From the NCBI GenBank assembly GCA_031771865.1, contig JASISA010000026.1, positions 186,001-250,000 on the forward strand: a DNA stretch of 64,000 bases. The letters are read 5' to 3'. A model generated the notes under the pieces. The model saw nothing but the letters and a program-made list of their open reading frames with translations. It was not told the origin of the DNA and did no database searches. The translations under genes and the position numbers were made by a program. How positions within the stretch are numbered: the first letter of the stretch is position 1; the number at the start of each line of letters is the position of its first letter. This stretch comes from Nothophaeocryptopus gaeumannii. Taxonomy: Eukaryota > Ascomycota > Dothideomycetes > Mycosphaerellales > Mycosphaerellaceae. This document shows positions 53,467 to 64,000 of the stretch, one piece after another.

Positions 53467-53747
53467 AGGCTTGAAAGCTTGGGCATCAGAGGAGCGGACG
53501 GTGCTGGGGAACATTGGGAGAATGAGAATGGCTAATGTGGTAAGCCTCTTGCCGCCGGGGCATCTTCCTTATCAAAGCCGAAGAACTTTTCACGTGCGTC
53601 TTGTCGAAATAGGCTATGCTGCCTGCAATAGACCCTGAATTTGCTGCGTTTCTGCCTTGTGCTCTCCAAAACTCCACTCTCCACACGACCTCCATGCGCA
53701 GCGGAGCAACCTTCCTCACCACAACCATCACACACCACGCGAGCATC

Positions 53748-54340
53748 ATGACGAACCTCACGCTCACCCTCCGCCAACGCCTCGAGGCGCTACCCCAAGA
53801 GCTCTACGACCAGATCTACACGGCAGTCTTCACTGCAGCTGTGGCGACCGTGCGTATGCATCCAGGCTACAAGCTACCAAGCTCTTTGGCAGTCGACCGC
53901 GCCAGTCGCAAGCAATTCACAGCAACCTACCTTACCAACACAACGTTCAAGATCCGCTCCACCGACGCTGTTCGTTGGGCTACCGCACTGGAGCCAACGC
54001 ACAGAGCCATGATCACCAAGATATACTACTTCTCGGGTCAGGAATTTGGGCGGAGTCAAATCAGCTGGGTTCACAAGGTGAACACCCGTCGAAGATCGTT
54101 GCGGGACCGAGTCGACAGAGAGTTTGCGGACAAGCTGCTTTTTGTCCGGAGGTCGGTGAGTGGCAGCTGCGGATTATAGATTTGTAAACTGAGTCCGAAG
54201 CTGACGGAAATTTGCAGTACTCAAAGGTTGATGGGAAAGGTGTTTACGATGAGCCAGATCCTTGGGATGAGGACTATCCGTACTTGAAAGGCGCGGACAA
54301 TGCCTTCTACAACAATCCAGGGACTTGGGATGACTTCTAA
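53748..54340 (+). CDS. LPQEL-family small protein, intact copy
   Basis: Two exons (53748-54155 and 54218-54340) encode 176 residues. Layout: RQRLEALPQELYDQIYTAVF, an F-box-like helix pair; then GYKLPSSLAVDRASRKQFTA; then RWATALEPTHRAMITKIYYF; a basic stretch; and an acidic C-terminal exon with DEPDPWDEDYPYL. The 62-nt GT-AG intron falls at the same place as in the broken copy upstream. The start codon is the Met closest to the conserved motif. Related sequences in this window are at 27640, 51596, 52898 and 60194. The function is unknown to me. Such families are typical of Dothideomycete accessory genomes. Confidence 0.7.
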
Positions 54341-54531
54341 TCCCGAAAGAGGCGAAGAGCCAAGACTAGGTACAAGTGCAGATTCGGGAGGACCGCAATT
54401 GACGAGAGTCGGAGAGAGTGAGACACTGCGAAGTCAATAGCACGAAGCGAAGCTCCATTGAGATCATACCGACAAATCCAATGCATTCCCATTTTCCATC
54501 CTCCCAACTCCACCCATGCCAGATCAAGTAA

Positions 54532-55557
54532 TTACACAGTCGGAATCCCATCTTCTCCCAACGTAGCAGCCAACCGCTCCTCTTCCTTCCTCTGTCGCGC
54601 CGCCTCGGTTTCCCTGCGCAGCGCTTCCAGGTTGAAGGTCCCATCATCTTCCTCACCTTCAGAATCACTAGCCTCCCAATCACCCTTCTCGAAGAGTGCA
54701 CGACCAGTCGCCTCCTTCATCTTCTGCGCCTCTTGTTCTGCTGCCTTCTTGTCTAGACGCTCCTTCTTCCACTTCGCAAAACTCTCTGGTGTCACGGGTG
54801 TCAGGGTCCCGCTGAGTTTGTGACGCTCGCTCTCTAGGAAGTCCTCCAATGTAAGTGTGTTCATAGGCGACTTGTCCATGAGCGCTTTCTCGGCTGCTCT
54901 TTGCTCCTTCGTCTTGATCACGAAACCAGGGGGAAGGGAATGTTTGTATTTGCACTCGTTGCCTCCGTTCGGACATGTCCAGAACCACCCGTATTTCTGG
55001 TTTTCGATCGCCTCAATGAAGTATTTGCAGACTTTGTCCGTGGTTGTCTTTGGATTTCCATGCTTGCTCATGACAACTTGTCGCAGCTTCTCCTCGTCCC
55101 AGTCTTCGTTGGTCTCTTTCTTCTTCTTTTCCTCTTCTGTCTCCTCCTCCTCCTCGCCCTCTCGGGTGTCCGTGTACAAGGACTTCTTCTCTTGCTTTCG
55201 TCCGACATCTAGATCGTGGGAGAACTTGCACTTCTTGCCCTTCTCGCAACCGCCCTTCTTGAAGAACTGGCACAGAATCGTCTTCGGATCCACTCCGAAA
55301 GGCACCTTCTGAGCCTGCACAGGCTTGAAGAGTTCAGCCGCCTCTTTACGCGCCTGTTCAGCTGCTAACTTCTCCTTCTCCTTCTGAATCTTCGCAGCCT
55401 CTTTCTTCTTGTCGTCTGCACTCTTGGAAGTCGAAGCTGCAATTTGCTTGATCTGTTTCTGCGCTGCTCCTCCCTTCTTATTCTTCATACCAAACGTCTT
55501 GTCCTCGACCGTCGCTTTCTTCTTGGCAGGCTCTTGCTGCTTTCCTTTCGGAGGCAT
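54532..55557 (-). CDS. tma46: Tma46 / DFRP1-like CCCH zinc-finger protein
   Basis: A single exon of 341 residues. The N-terminus is Lys-rich (MPPKGKQQEPAKKK). The first CCCH finger is CQFFKKGGCEKGKKCKFSHD and the second runs from VCKYFIEAIENQKYGWFW to CPNGGNECKYKHS. The DFRP domain follows (NTLTLEDFLESERHKL) and a charged coiled coil closes the protein. This matches yeast Tma46 and human ZC3H15/DFRP1, which stabilise the DRG-family GTPase Rbg1/DRG1 and associate with translating ribosomes. Length and domain order are normal. It is convergent with the intact LPQEL-family gene. Confidence 0.95.
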   Translation of the reverse strand: MPPKGKQQEPAKKKATVEDKTFGMKNKKGGAAQKQIKQIAASTSKSADDKKKEAAKIQKEKEKLAAEQARKEAAELFKPVQAQKVPFGVDPKTILCQFFKKGGCEKGKKCKFSHDLDVGRKQEKKSLYTDTREGEEEEETEEEKKKKETNEDWDEEKLRQVVMSKHGNPKTTTDKVCKYFIEAIENQKYGWFWTCPNGGNECKYKHSLPPGFVIKTKEQRAAEKALMDKSPMNTLTLEDFLESERHKLSGTLTPVTPESFAKWKKERLDKKAAEQEAQKMKEATGRALFEKGDWEASDSEGEEDDGTFNLEALRRETEAARQRKEEERLAATLGEDGIPTV

Positions 55558-57814
55558 GCTGGGCAGCTAGGATCGTGTATTGATCGGTGGATGTTTCTTC
55601 GCACAGCCTTCGTTGGCTGCGGAGTCAAAATCGCCTTACGGTGGGCGCGATCTACGAGGTGAGTGGCGAAGGGAAGCTTTCCATAGATTCTGTAATTGAA
55701 CGTCAAAAGCCACGGCGCTCTGCGGGCGGTATATTGGTAGGGCACGTGAGAAGCGTGGTGGCGCGCGTGTGGTTGAGCTGAAGTGGATGAGTGAAGTGAA
55801 GTCCATTTCGCGAAAGAGCCGCCCGCTTTCGACGTGACGTCGTTTTTGCGCCTCAGGCAGATGATCTCCGCGTTCAGCGCATCTCCTGCAATCAGCTGAA
55901 ACAATTTACACTGCATTCGACTCGCTGTCAGCAACGTCATCAATTCGCCATCTTGAACATAGCAATGCCCATCGCGCCGTGTTGAGTCTCAAGAGTCCGG
56001 CTTCTCACGCGTTTGAAGTCTCTCAGCACCTTGTTGGCCCAGTACACCTAGAATCATGCCACAAAACCAACGCGATGGAATCATCAATCGCAGCAGGCAA
56101 AGCGAAACGGATACAGGCCGGTCTCAACGCGAGTTAATAAGATCATCAAGTAGGTAGCATGCTGGAGAATTTTTAGGCGCCCTCACTTAACAATTCCAAG
56201 CACTCGAGGTGCCGAGAGTATCCATTGTGAGTAGGCTGTTCTCATATCTCAGTTCTGCCATGGTCTCCTGTTCAGACACAGCAGCACATCGACTCCTATA
56301 CTCCGTACACTACCGCGAGTCGAATTCAACTGCTCGATATGGTATCGAAACGCGTGGTCCTGATCTCGCCGGAGGACTCTGCTCATCAGCGAAGCGGCCA
56401 CAGCAAGAAGACTTCGTGAGTATCAGCAATCATCACAGGAACATCGACAACGTCTCAAGCCCTCATCTCCGGCTTTTGCAATCTCATCAAGCCTCTCGCA
56501 TCGAGCTGCATCGTTCGAGGAACCCGACTGGTCGCAAGATGTCTTCGAGCAAGCCGTTTGAAAAGCTCACGGCTATTTCACGAGCCCGTTCGTTCGTCTT
56601 GCCAACTCCAGCGTGTCCATGATACAGCACAAGCGCCGCACTGCTGCAAAGAGGTGGAGATGCGCGCAAACATTTCCCAATCTAACAGAAGCACTTCAGA
56701 GTGGATACCATCGTGTCCCGCCAAAGGTTGCAGCCTCCCGGCCCTTCCCCAGGTCCCCGACTTTTCGCTGAAGCAGCATCGTGCACTTCACCTCGTCTCA
56801 GAAAGCAGCACCTCAGTCTTGTCGCGTATGTATGAGATGCGACAGTCCCTCGACACAGGACTACCGACCCAGTATGTTGTCGAATCTTTATTCGGGATGA
56901 GAGAGCACCAATTTTTCCGCATTATTACCGCAATTGCTAGAGACCACGCTGCGGCGCGTTCCATCACCATCTCGAGCAATCGGTCCCCTCTCAGCCACGG
57001 TGGCAAACTTTAACTGCGGGTTGCCGATTGCAGTATCATGACCTTCTCGGACTATAGATAAATCCTTCGGCGCCGCCGTACTAGTGGACATCCTACAACG
57101 ACCAGGAACGCTCACTTGCAAAGCGGCAAGTCCACGAAGTCTTCCGCGGAAGCGATCGCACCGAACATCACCTTCGTACAAGAGACTTTTTGGAAAGAAA
57201 AGCACCTCAGAGAACGGCGTTCATGGCCCATGAGTCGAGGACTACAAGGCTGTCCTCTAGGGAGATGATAAAAAGGCCATTTGCGTAATGTTGCAAGCAT
57301 CATGAGATCGCCTTCGACGCATACAAGACTGATCCAAGACAAAGCCAGCATGGCTGCAAGCTTGTTCATTCCGTAGCCTTAGCCGCATCATCCATGCAGA
57401 ACCTCCTCTTCGTGAAATCGCAATCATTCGCCCTTGTATATCCTCCCGCACTTTTCTCCAGCTTCTCCAGACATGTGACCAGGCCGAGTTGTGCGACGAT
57501 GGCTTCGAGACTTGTTCCATGCAGGAAGAAGGCACGGTGAGAGTGGAGTCCCCATACTCTAACGATGCGCTACCCATCTAGCCTATGTGTAACATTGCCG
57601 TTGTTGGTTAGACCAACTCGACTGCACGTGTACCACATGCTGTCCGAGGACGGTTCCGCTGCGCGTGTCAGCCGCATGGCAATATCGTTCAGACCCGCGT
57701 TGGAAAATGTCGCCCGGTATACGATGGTATATAGTGACCTTGTGCTCGTCCGTCAGAGGGTGTCTGCAGATCATTCCCTCTCTCTCATCTGCATCCCCCT
57801 CCCATTCGTTCAAG
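55558..57814. other. Intergenic region of about 2.3 kb
   Basis: Between the tma46 start and the first sugar transporter start. Overlapping frames (for example plus strand 56209-56622) have no recognisable domain. The 3' part is the transporter promoter. No RNA gene or repeat was recognised. Confidence 0.4.
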
Positions 57815-59941
57815 ATGGCGGACAGGGAAATCGTTCAGCAGCACATTGAGTCTGAGACTAGTAGCAGCAACAACGAGAAGCATCTTGTTGACGAGGCTCT
57901 CCAAGATGTCAACCTCAACAACAACACAAGTGCTAGGTGAGCAGCATTAAGACTAACCGGATCCATGTAAGCTAACCACGTCTCTGAATCAAGAACCCTC
58001 TTGCCGGTATCAGCCATGAGACACTGATGAGGGATGTCGACGAGTTCGCTACTCAGCATGATCTTCAAGACATCGCTCCTCTGCTCAGGAAGGGTGCTCT
58101 CGTAGCACAGAACCCAGGCGAGTTCGAGACCGTGGAAGGTCTTGATGATGAAGAGAAGGAACATCTGAGGAATGAGGTTGTACACAAGTGGAGACAGCCT
58201 CGATCTCTTTACCTCACTGTCATTCTTTGCTCCGTTGGTGCTGCTGTTCAAGGGTACGTCCGCCACTCAAATGAGATTGTACCGCGAATGAGACTGACAT
58301 CATCATAGATGGGATCAGACAGGTTCCAACGGCGCCAACCTTTCTTTCCCGAAGGAGTTCGGTATCGATGACAGCGACCCGACCAACCCCAACTACGAGC
58401 ACAATCTGTGGCTCGTCGGTCTTGTCAACGCTGCTCCTTACATCGCATCTGCTCTTCTCGGTTGCTGGCTGTCAGATCCTCTCAACAACTACATCGGTCG
58501 CCGTGGAACGATCTTCTTCAGCGCCGTCTTCTGTCTACTTTCCGTCATCGGCTCTGGCTTCACCCAAAACTGGTACCAGCTTTTCATTTGCCGTCTGCTT
58601 CTTGGAATTGGAATGGGATCCAAGGCTAGCACAGTCCCCATCTACGCCGCCGAGAACGTACCAGCCCTGATCCGTGGAGGTCTGGTCATGAGCTGGCAGA
58701 TGTGGACTGCTTTCGGGATCTTCCTCGGTTTCTGCGCTAACTTGGCTGTCTACAATGTTGGCGCGATTGCATGGCGGTTGCAGCTTGGCTCTGCTTTCAT
58801 CCCTGCTGTGCCGCTTGTTATTGGTATTTACTTCTGCCCTGAATCGCCAAGGTACGTTCATCTCATCAGAGACAATTTCAGTCAGCGGCATGTTACTAAC
58901 ATCGAATCACAGATGGCTCATGAAGAAGGGTCGCTACCAGAAGGCCTATCGCTCGCTTCTCCGCCTCCGTAACTCACCACTTCAGGCTGCTCGTGATCTC
59001 TACTATGTTCACGCTCAGCTTGCTATCGAGCATGCCGTCATTGGCAAATCGAACTACGCCACCCGCTTCATCGAGCTCTTCACCATCCCGCGTGTCCGCC
59101 GTGCGACCCTAGCTTCCTTCACTGTCATGATCGCCCAGCAGATGTGCGGCATCAACATCATCGCCTTCTACTCCTCGTCTGTGTTCTCTCAGGCTGGTGC
59201 CTCAAACTTGACTGCTCTCCTGGCTTCGTTCGGTTTCGGACTCGTCAACTTCGTCTTCGCCTTCCCTGCCGTCTGGACCATCGATACATTTGGTCGCCGT
59301 GCCCTCCTTCTCTTCACCTTCCCACAGATGGTAAGCACTCCCTTCCCCCAATCTTCAAAACCCCAGACCACCCGCTAACGCTATGTCTCTAGGCATGGTG
59401 TCTCCTCGCCGCCGGCTTCTGCTTTTACATCCCAAAAGACAGCAACACCCATCTCGGCCTCATCGCCTTCTTCGTCTTCCTCTTCGCCGCCTTCTACTCC
59501 CCCGGCGAGGGCCCCGTCCCCTTCACCTACTCCGCCGAAGTTTTCCCCCTCTCCCACCGCGAAGTCGGCATGTCCTGGGCCGTCGCGACATGTCTCTTCT
59601 GGGCCGCCGTCCTATCCCTCACTTGGCCGCGAATGGTCGCCGCTATGACACCTACGGGGGCGTTTGGGTTTTATGCGGCGTTGAATGTTACGGCCTTTCT
59701 AATGATTTTCTTGTGGGTGCCGGAGACGAAGCAGAGGACGTTGGAGGAGTTGGATTATGTTTTTGCTGTGCCGACTACGAAGCATATGGGGTACCAGACG
59801 GGGAAGGCGGCACCGTATTGGTTCAAGAGGTGGATGGCTATGGATAAGAGTGCGAGGTTGGAGCCGCTCTATACGTTTGAGAGCGTGCAGAGTGATGCGG
59901 CGAGGAGTGCGAGTGTTGTTGCGTACCAGGAGAAGCACTGA
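57815..59941 (+). CDS. MFS sugar transporter (SP family)
   Basis: Five exons (57815-57936, 58014-58253, 58309-58851, 58913-59330, 59393-59941) encode about 623 residues with 12 transmembrane helices. Sugar-porter motifs are GWDQTGSNGANLSFP, LLLGIGMGSKASTVPIYAAE, PESPR|WLMKKGRYQKAY, QQMCGINIIAFYSSSVF, DTFGRRALLLF and VPETKQRTLEELDYVF. The long acidic N-terminal region (about 130 residues) and the helix-7 motif resemble the fungal inositol/polyol-type branch, but the substrate is not certain. The first acceptor must be the AG at 58012-58013: the earlier AG at 57993 would shift the frame. By family it is a proton symporter in the plasma membrane. Confidence 0.85.
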
Positions 59942-60089
59942 GAATGGGATGGAAGGTTCGAGGGGTTGAGGGAGCGTAGAGTAGGAATTGAAGATGATTT
60001 TGGTATCGCTTATCATGGCCAAGAGGGCTTCGTCGACCAGGCTTAGCATGCGACCCTCGAAGAGCCTCCTTCATGCCGAGCTGGACTAG

Positions 60090-60194
60090 ACTTCCAGGAG
60101 ATGACTGGCTTGTGAAGACCAGGTCGTAGATCTCGTCGTAGAGCTCTTGCGGTAACGATTCGAGGCGTGTGCGCAAGGCGTTAGTACGCGCCAT
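60090..60194 (-). pseudogene. 5' fragment of an LPQEL-family gene
   Basis: The Met at 60194 is followed by RTRLESLPQELYDEIYDLVF, the family's N-terminal motif. After about 30 residues the similarity ends (FTSQ, then unrelated sequence) and none of the later conserved segments is seen before the transporter stop. This looks like a truncated copy. Confidence 0.6.
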
Positions 60195-61193
60195 TTCGGC
60201 AGCCTTGACAGGTGGATCGCGAGGCTTGATTGGTGGTTGAGTAAGCTGTCGCTCTGCCTGGTTCTTCAACGCCGCCTGCGATGGATCACTTGATATTGGC
60301 CCGGTCGTGAACGCGTCGCGCGAGAGGAGAGGAGAGGCTAGCGGTCCATCCCAATCTGTTTTCTCCGAAAGCTTGGCGAGTAGCCGTAGAAACTATCGGC
60401 GTGGGCTCTTCGAGGCAGGTATTTAGTTCTTGATGTTCTCAGTGAAGACATCGCAGCCGTCTACGTTCGACTACCTCATTGCCGCTGTCGTCTTGAATAG
60501 CACCGAAGAAGGACCATGCCAAGCGCTTGGGATTCTCGACAACGAACTTTCCACCTCCTTCTCCACGCCCCGCTCTAACCTCACCTCTGTACACTACAGA
60601 ACTTGCAAGCAGGCATGAGACGCGCGGATGTCTGGCATCGATACGGGACATCTTCGGCATCAGTCTACTTCGCCGCCAGAATACCTTTTCTCCAGCTCTA
60701 TCGAGTATCGGCTTCCGGATCATGGCCCAGGATAACATCGCGCCGCGGGCTTGGAAGATGATGTAGTCCAAGAGATTGCCGCAATGCTTGTTCCTACCTC
60801 TACGCGTGCTATTGACATACGTCTCGAAGGCAATCGGGCTTCGAAGAGAAGCGAAGGATCTTCTGCACAAGAATGACGACTGGCATTCTTCCGAGTTGCT
60901 TGTCCTGCACGGTTCAACATTTGCAGGCGCACTTGGCCGTGGCAACATGCCTGCCGCGTGGTCGCGACGGCGTAGTCTTCGGATCCACAGGTGAACGGAC
61001 GTCATGTTTGAGACGCTGCGACGGCGCGAGATGGAGCCCCAACGGTGGGGTTTGGAGCGCCCGTGGGAGGAACCCACAGTCTCCGCAGTGAGTATAAAGG
61101 CAGGAATTCTCTTTCATGAGCCTGGTCGGTCTCCGAACTCCTGAGAACTCGTCGCCAAATCTTATTGAACGACCATCTTAATAGCTTTTCAAC
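60195..61193. other. Intergenic region upstream of the hexose transporter
   Basis: About 1 kb. A minus-strand open frame (60439-61077) is long for chance but has no domain and a biased Arg-rich composition, so it is not called. A TATAAAG-like box at about 61093 lies about 100 bp before the transporter ATG. Confidence 0.35.
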
Positions 61194-63096
61194 ATGGCGA
61201 CCGACGCCGTGTACTCGTCAAAGTCATCACAGAAGACACTTGGGGCTGATCAGCAAGATGAGCATCCCACGATCCCCGCGATCCCCAAGGAGGAGGAATT
61301 CGACGATGATTCCAAAGTCCCGTTCATGACACTGCGAACCTTCTTCATGACCATCGTAGTGTCTATTGGTGGCATTTGTTTTGGTTACGATACCGGTGAG
61401 TAAACATTAGTCTCCCATCTCCAAGCCCCTCGATCATCCCATGAAGTCGCCTTTGATTACACAGTAGGGCTCGCTCAGTATGAGGAAGCAATCGAGAATT
61501 TTGTTCTCACGCTGACATTGCATCCTCCGCTTCCCAGGCCAGATCTCTGGATTCCTTGAAATGGACGACTTCAACTACCAATTCGCCGACAACCGCGAAA
61601 CGCTCGAGCTCAGCTCCATCCGAACTGGTCTCATTGTTGCATTTCTATCCATTGGAACGCTCGTTGGTGCACTCATTGCTGGGCCAGTGGCAAACAACCG
61701 GTCCATGGGACGAAAGTACTCAGTGTGCCTCTGGTGCTTCGTCTTCATCATTGGCAATTGCTTCCAAATCGCAGCGTCATACCCGTATTGGTGGATTCTG
61801 ATGATGGGACGAGTCATCTCTGGTCTGGCCATCGGCGGACTGTCAGTCATGGTGCCAGCTTACCAAGGCGAATCGGCGCCTACTCACCTACGTGGAGCAA
61901 TCGTCTGTTGCTATCAGCTTTTCATCACCATCGGCATCCTGATTGCGTACCTCATCAACTTCGGAACCGAGACACTCGATGGCACCGCTTCCTGGCGCAT
62001 CCCGGTCGGCATCAGCTATTTCTGGGCTTTTGTCCTTGGTGTCGGTATTCTGGCCTTCCCAGAAACACCACGCCACGAGTTCCGATTCGGCAAGATCGAT
62101 TCCGCTGCACGCAGTATTGGAAAGTTCTACGGAATCTCTCCACGCCACAAAGTAGTCAAGAAGCAGCTTGAAGAGATGCGAGAGAAGCTTGCCATGGAAG
62201 AGGAAGGTGGCAAACACTCCATCTGGGAAGTCTTTACCGGCCCTCGCATGTTCTACCGAACTCTACTCGGAATGATCATCCAGGCTCTACAGCAGATGAC
62301 GGGTGCCTATTTCTTCTTCTACTACGGAACCACAATCTTCGCCTCCGTCGGCCTCAACAACCCCTTCATCACACAGATCATTCTCGGAGCCGTCAATGTC
62401 GTCACTACCTTTCCCGGCCTCTACATGGTCGAGAAATTCGGCCGAAGGAAGTGCCTTACCCTCGGCGCTGCCTGGATGTTCATCTGCTACATGATCTTCG
62501 CCTCTTTAGATTCCTTCGCCCTCACAGACGACCAGGGCAACAACCGCACCTCAATCGGCTACGTCATGATCGTATTCGCATGTCTCTTCATTGCCGCCTT
62601 CGCTAGCACCTGGGGACCCATGGCTTGGGCTGTCACGTCGGAGATCTACCCTTCGCGATACAGGAGTACATGTATCGCGCTCTGCGCGGCCTCCAACTGG
62701 CTCTTCAATTGGTTCATCGGCTTCGCAACACCCTTCATCACAGCGGACATCGGCTTCTCCTATGGCTACCTCTTTGCGGGGTGCAACTTCATTGCGGTCC
62801 TCGTGGTATTCTTCTTCCTTCCTGAGACGACCGGCAAGTCTCTTGAGGAGATCGATACTATGTTCTTGCTGGAAGTCAAGCCTTGGAAATCGAATTCTTG
62901 GGTTCCTCCACAGGGTGAGGATCTGGTCACTGCGGATCGACTGAGATTGAGTCAGGGAGGGAGGGCAATTCTGAAGAAGGAGGAGGCTGGAGAGCCGAGT
63001 AATGTGCAGTATGAGAATTTGCAAGATGTGAGGCAGAGTAGTGTGAATCCAGCTGTGAGTAGTGGGGTTAAGGGGAATTCGATTAGTGCTGCTTGA
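61194..63096 (+). CDS. MFS hexose transporter
   Basis: Two exons (61194-61395 and 61538-63096) join at FGYDTG|QISGFLEMDDF to give 586 residues with 12 helices. Motifs are GRVISGLAIGGLSVMVPAYQ, ESAPTHLRGAIVCCYQLFIT, FPETPRHEFRFGK, QQMTGAYFFFYYGTTIF, EKFGRRKCLTLGAAW and PETTGKSLEEIDTMF, the monosaccharide-transporter signature set. It resembles high-affinity glucose/hexose carriers of filamentous fungi. The 142-nt intron is longer than others here but has a normal GTGAGT donor and CCCAG acceptor. By family it is a plasma-membrane proton symporter. It lies tandem to the transporter at 57815 but is only distantly similar. Confidence 0.9.
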
Positions 63097-63386
63097 GGGA
63101 GTATCGAGATGTTTGAAGTGAATATTGCTTTTGGTTGCACTTTCTATGCCTCAACTTTCCGGCCGACTTCACTTCCTACTGCTAATTCGCACGCCCATTC
63201 TCTCCACACGCCCTTGGTTTTGGATGAAGGGTCTCGATTGTCCGAGCCCGAAACCTATCGTAGATCTGCCTAATGTCAGCCACGTTTGAGTGGAAAGAAC
63301 GGATGCCACCAGCTTACTGAATGCTTTCTCTGAGCCTGAGCTCTGATTGTCTTCAGTACTTGATCTTATCCCAGATCTGCTCCACG

Positions 63387-64000
63387 TTAGCCAAGTTGGG
63401 AAATAACGAGGTACTGATAACGGCTTGCCGAAAGATGCTCCACGTTCTGCATACGTCAGTCAGCGTTATTCGAGAGAAACAGAGCCGTGGAGAATCTTAC
63501 CGAGTCCCAACCACGCTTTTTCGCCAGTTCTTCGAATACCCTCATCGGCTCGTCAGTCGTAACGAGGCCTCCTTCCGGCGAGCGAATGACAGCCTTCAGG
63601 ACTCCCTTTGGCAAATTGACTCCATAGCTGTTCTTCGCCATGTAGAGATTCTCCGCGCCCCATCGGAAAGCACTTCTGGCCTCCTCATCCGCTCCGCCAT
63701 AACCATCAAGCAAATGCTGTGGCTCGTAGCATCTGATCTGGACGCTGGTCAAGAGCGGGCCACGAGCCGGTCTGATCTTGTTGATTTTCGCAATCCACTA
63801 CTGCAGTCGATACAAGGAACCTCTGTATTTGAGTCCATCGAATGCGTCTACTTGGAAAGTGACCTGGTTATAGAACATGGTGATGGCTTCCGTGTGAATC
63901 TGCTTGCAGGACATCAGGAACCCAGGTACGCTCAGCTTCCCGTTGTTTGTCTGCTTGCTGCGGGCTGGAATGTCGATAACGAGGTCCTGGAGAGCGAAAC
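63387..64000 (-). pseudogene. Partial gene at window edge with in-frame stop
   Basis: The coding sequence enters from the right edge. SVPGFLMSCKQIHTEAITMF and YNQVTF follow the widespread fungal pattern of LLxTCRQIxxEAxxxFYxxxTF families (2EXR-like). A TAG at 63798-63800 interrupts RLQ-stop-WIAKINK, and the same frame then continues through WGAENLYMAKNSYGVNLP to RGWDS. A GT-AG intron (63447-63500) joins a last exon ending at 63387. The stop has no local intron to remove it. The function of this family is unknown. The 5' end is outside the window, and no second lesion is seen. Confidence 0.5.

Noticed and set aside
57937..57993. First intron of the sugar transporter ending at the AG at 57993
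   Set aside because: This breaks the frame after a few codons. The AG at 58012-58013 keeps it.
60439..61077. 212-codon minus-strand frame upstream of the hexose transporter
   Set aside because: Arg-rich and without recognisable motifs, lying in a promoter region. Not enough to call a gene.

Overview
This window comes from a filamentous ascomycete (Pezizomycotina), most likely a plant-associated member of the Dothideomycetes. The evidence is intron-poor genes with introns of about 47-77 nt, Zn(II)2Cys6 regulators, an ANP1 mannosyltransferase, short lineage-specific families (F-box, BTB, and a family starting with LPQELYDQIY), and a relic of a RALF-like peptide gene. Exon joins were worked out by reading frame and splice sites on the given strand. 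No database search was run.

Layout. 0.2-6 kb: accessory genes on the minus strand plus one BTB gene on the plus strand; nearly all are broken, and only the F-box gene at 5236-5913 is intact. 6.5-9.8 kb: a 1084-residue zinc-cluster transcription factor with a GC-AG intron. 9.8-15.7 kb: gene-poor, with microsatellites. 15.7-23.7 kb: housekeeping genes arp3, a taspase-type threonine aspartase and a WDR48/UAF1-like WD40 protein. 24.5-28.1 kb: small accessory genes, including the RALF-like relic and a Ser-rich single-pass surface protein. 28.2-44 kb: a compact catabolic cluster. 44.5-47.5 kb: a peroxidase remnant and anp1. 50.4-55.6 kb: sen34, three copies of the LPQELYDQIY family (two broken, one intact) and tma46. 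57.8-63.1 kb: two MFS sugar transporters. The right edge holds a partial gene with an in-frame stop.

The cluster at 28-44 kb is the main find. It contains a Zn2Cys6 regulator, a dienoyl-CoA isomerase-like hydratase, an oxoglutarate/malate-type mitochondrial carrier, an isovaleryl-CoA-dehydrogenase-type acyl-CoA dehydrogenase, an aldehyde dehydrogenase, a (damaged) metallo-beta-lactamase-fold lactonase, a fusion of HMG-CoA lyase with an enoyl-CoA hydratase, a SUGCT-like class III CoA-transferase and a 4CL-like acyl-CoA ligase ending in AKL. Read together, these suggest breakdown of a methyl-branched C5-C6 dicarboxylate or its lactone, via CoA activation, dehydrogenation, hydration to an HMG-CoA-like intermediate and lyase cleavage. 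No biotin carboxylase is present, so this is not simply the leucine pathway. The substrate is inference.

A second theme is decay. In this window the housekeeping and cluster enzymes are open, while members of accessory families repeatedly carry one or two in-frame stops or single-base frameshifts.
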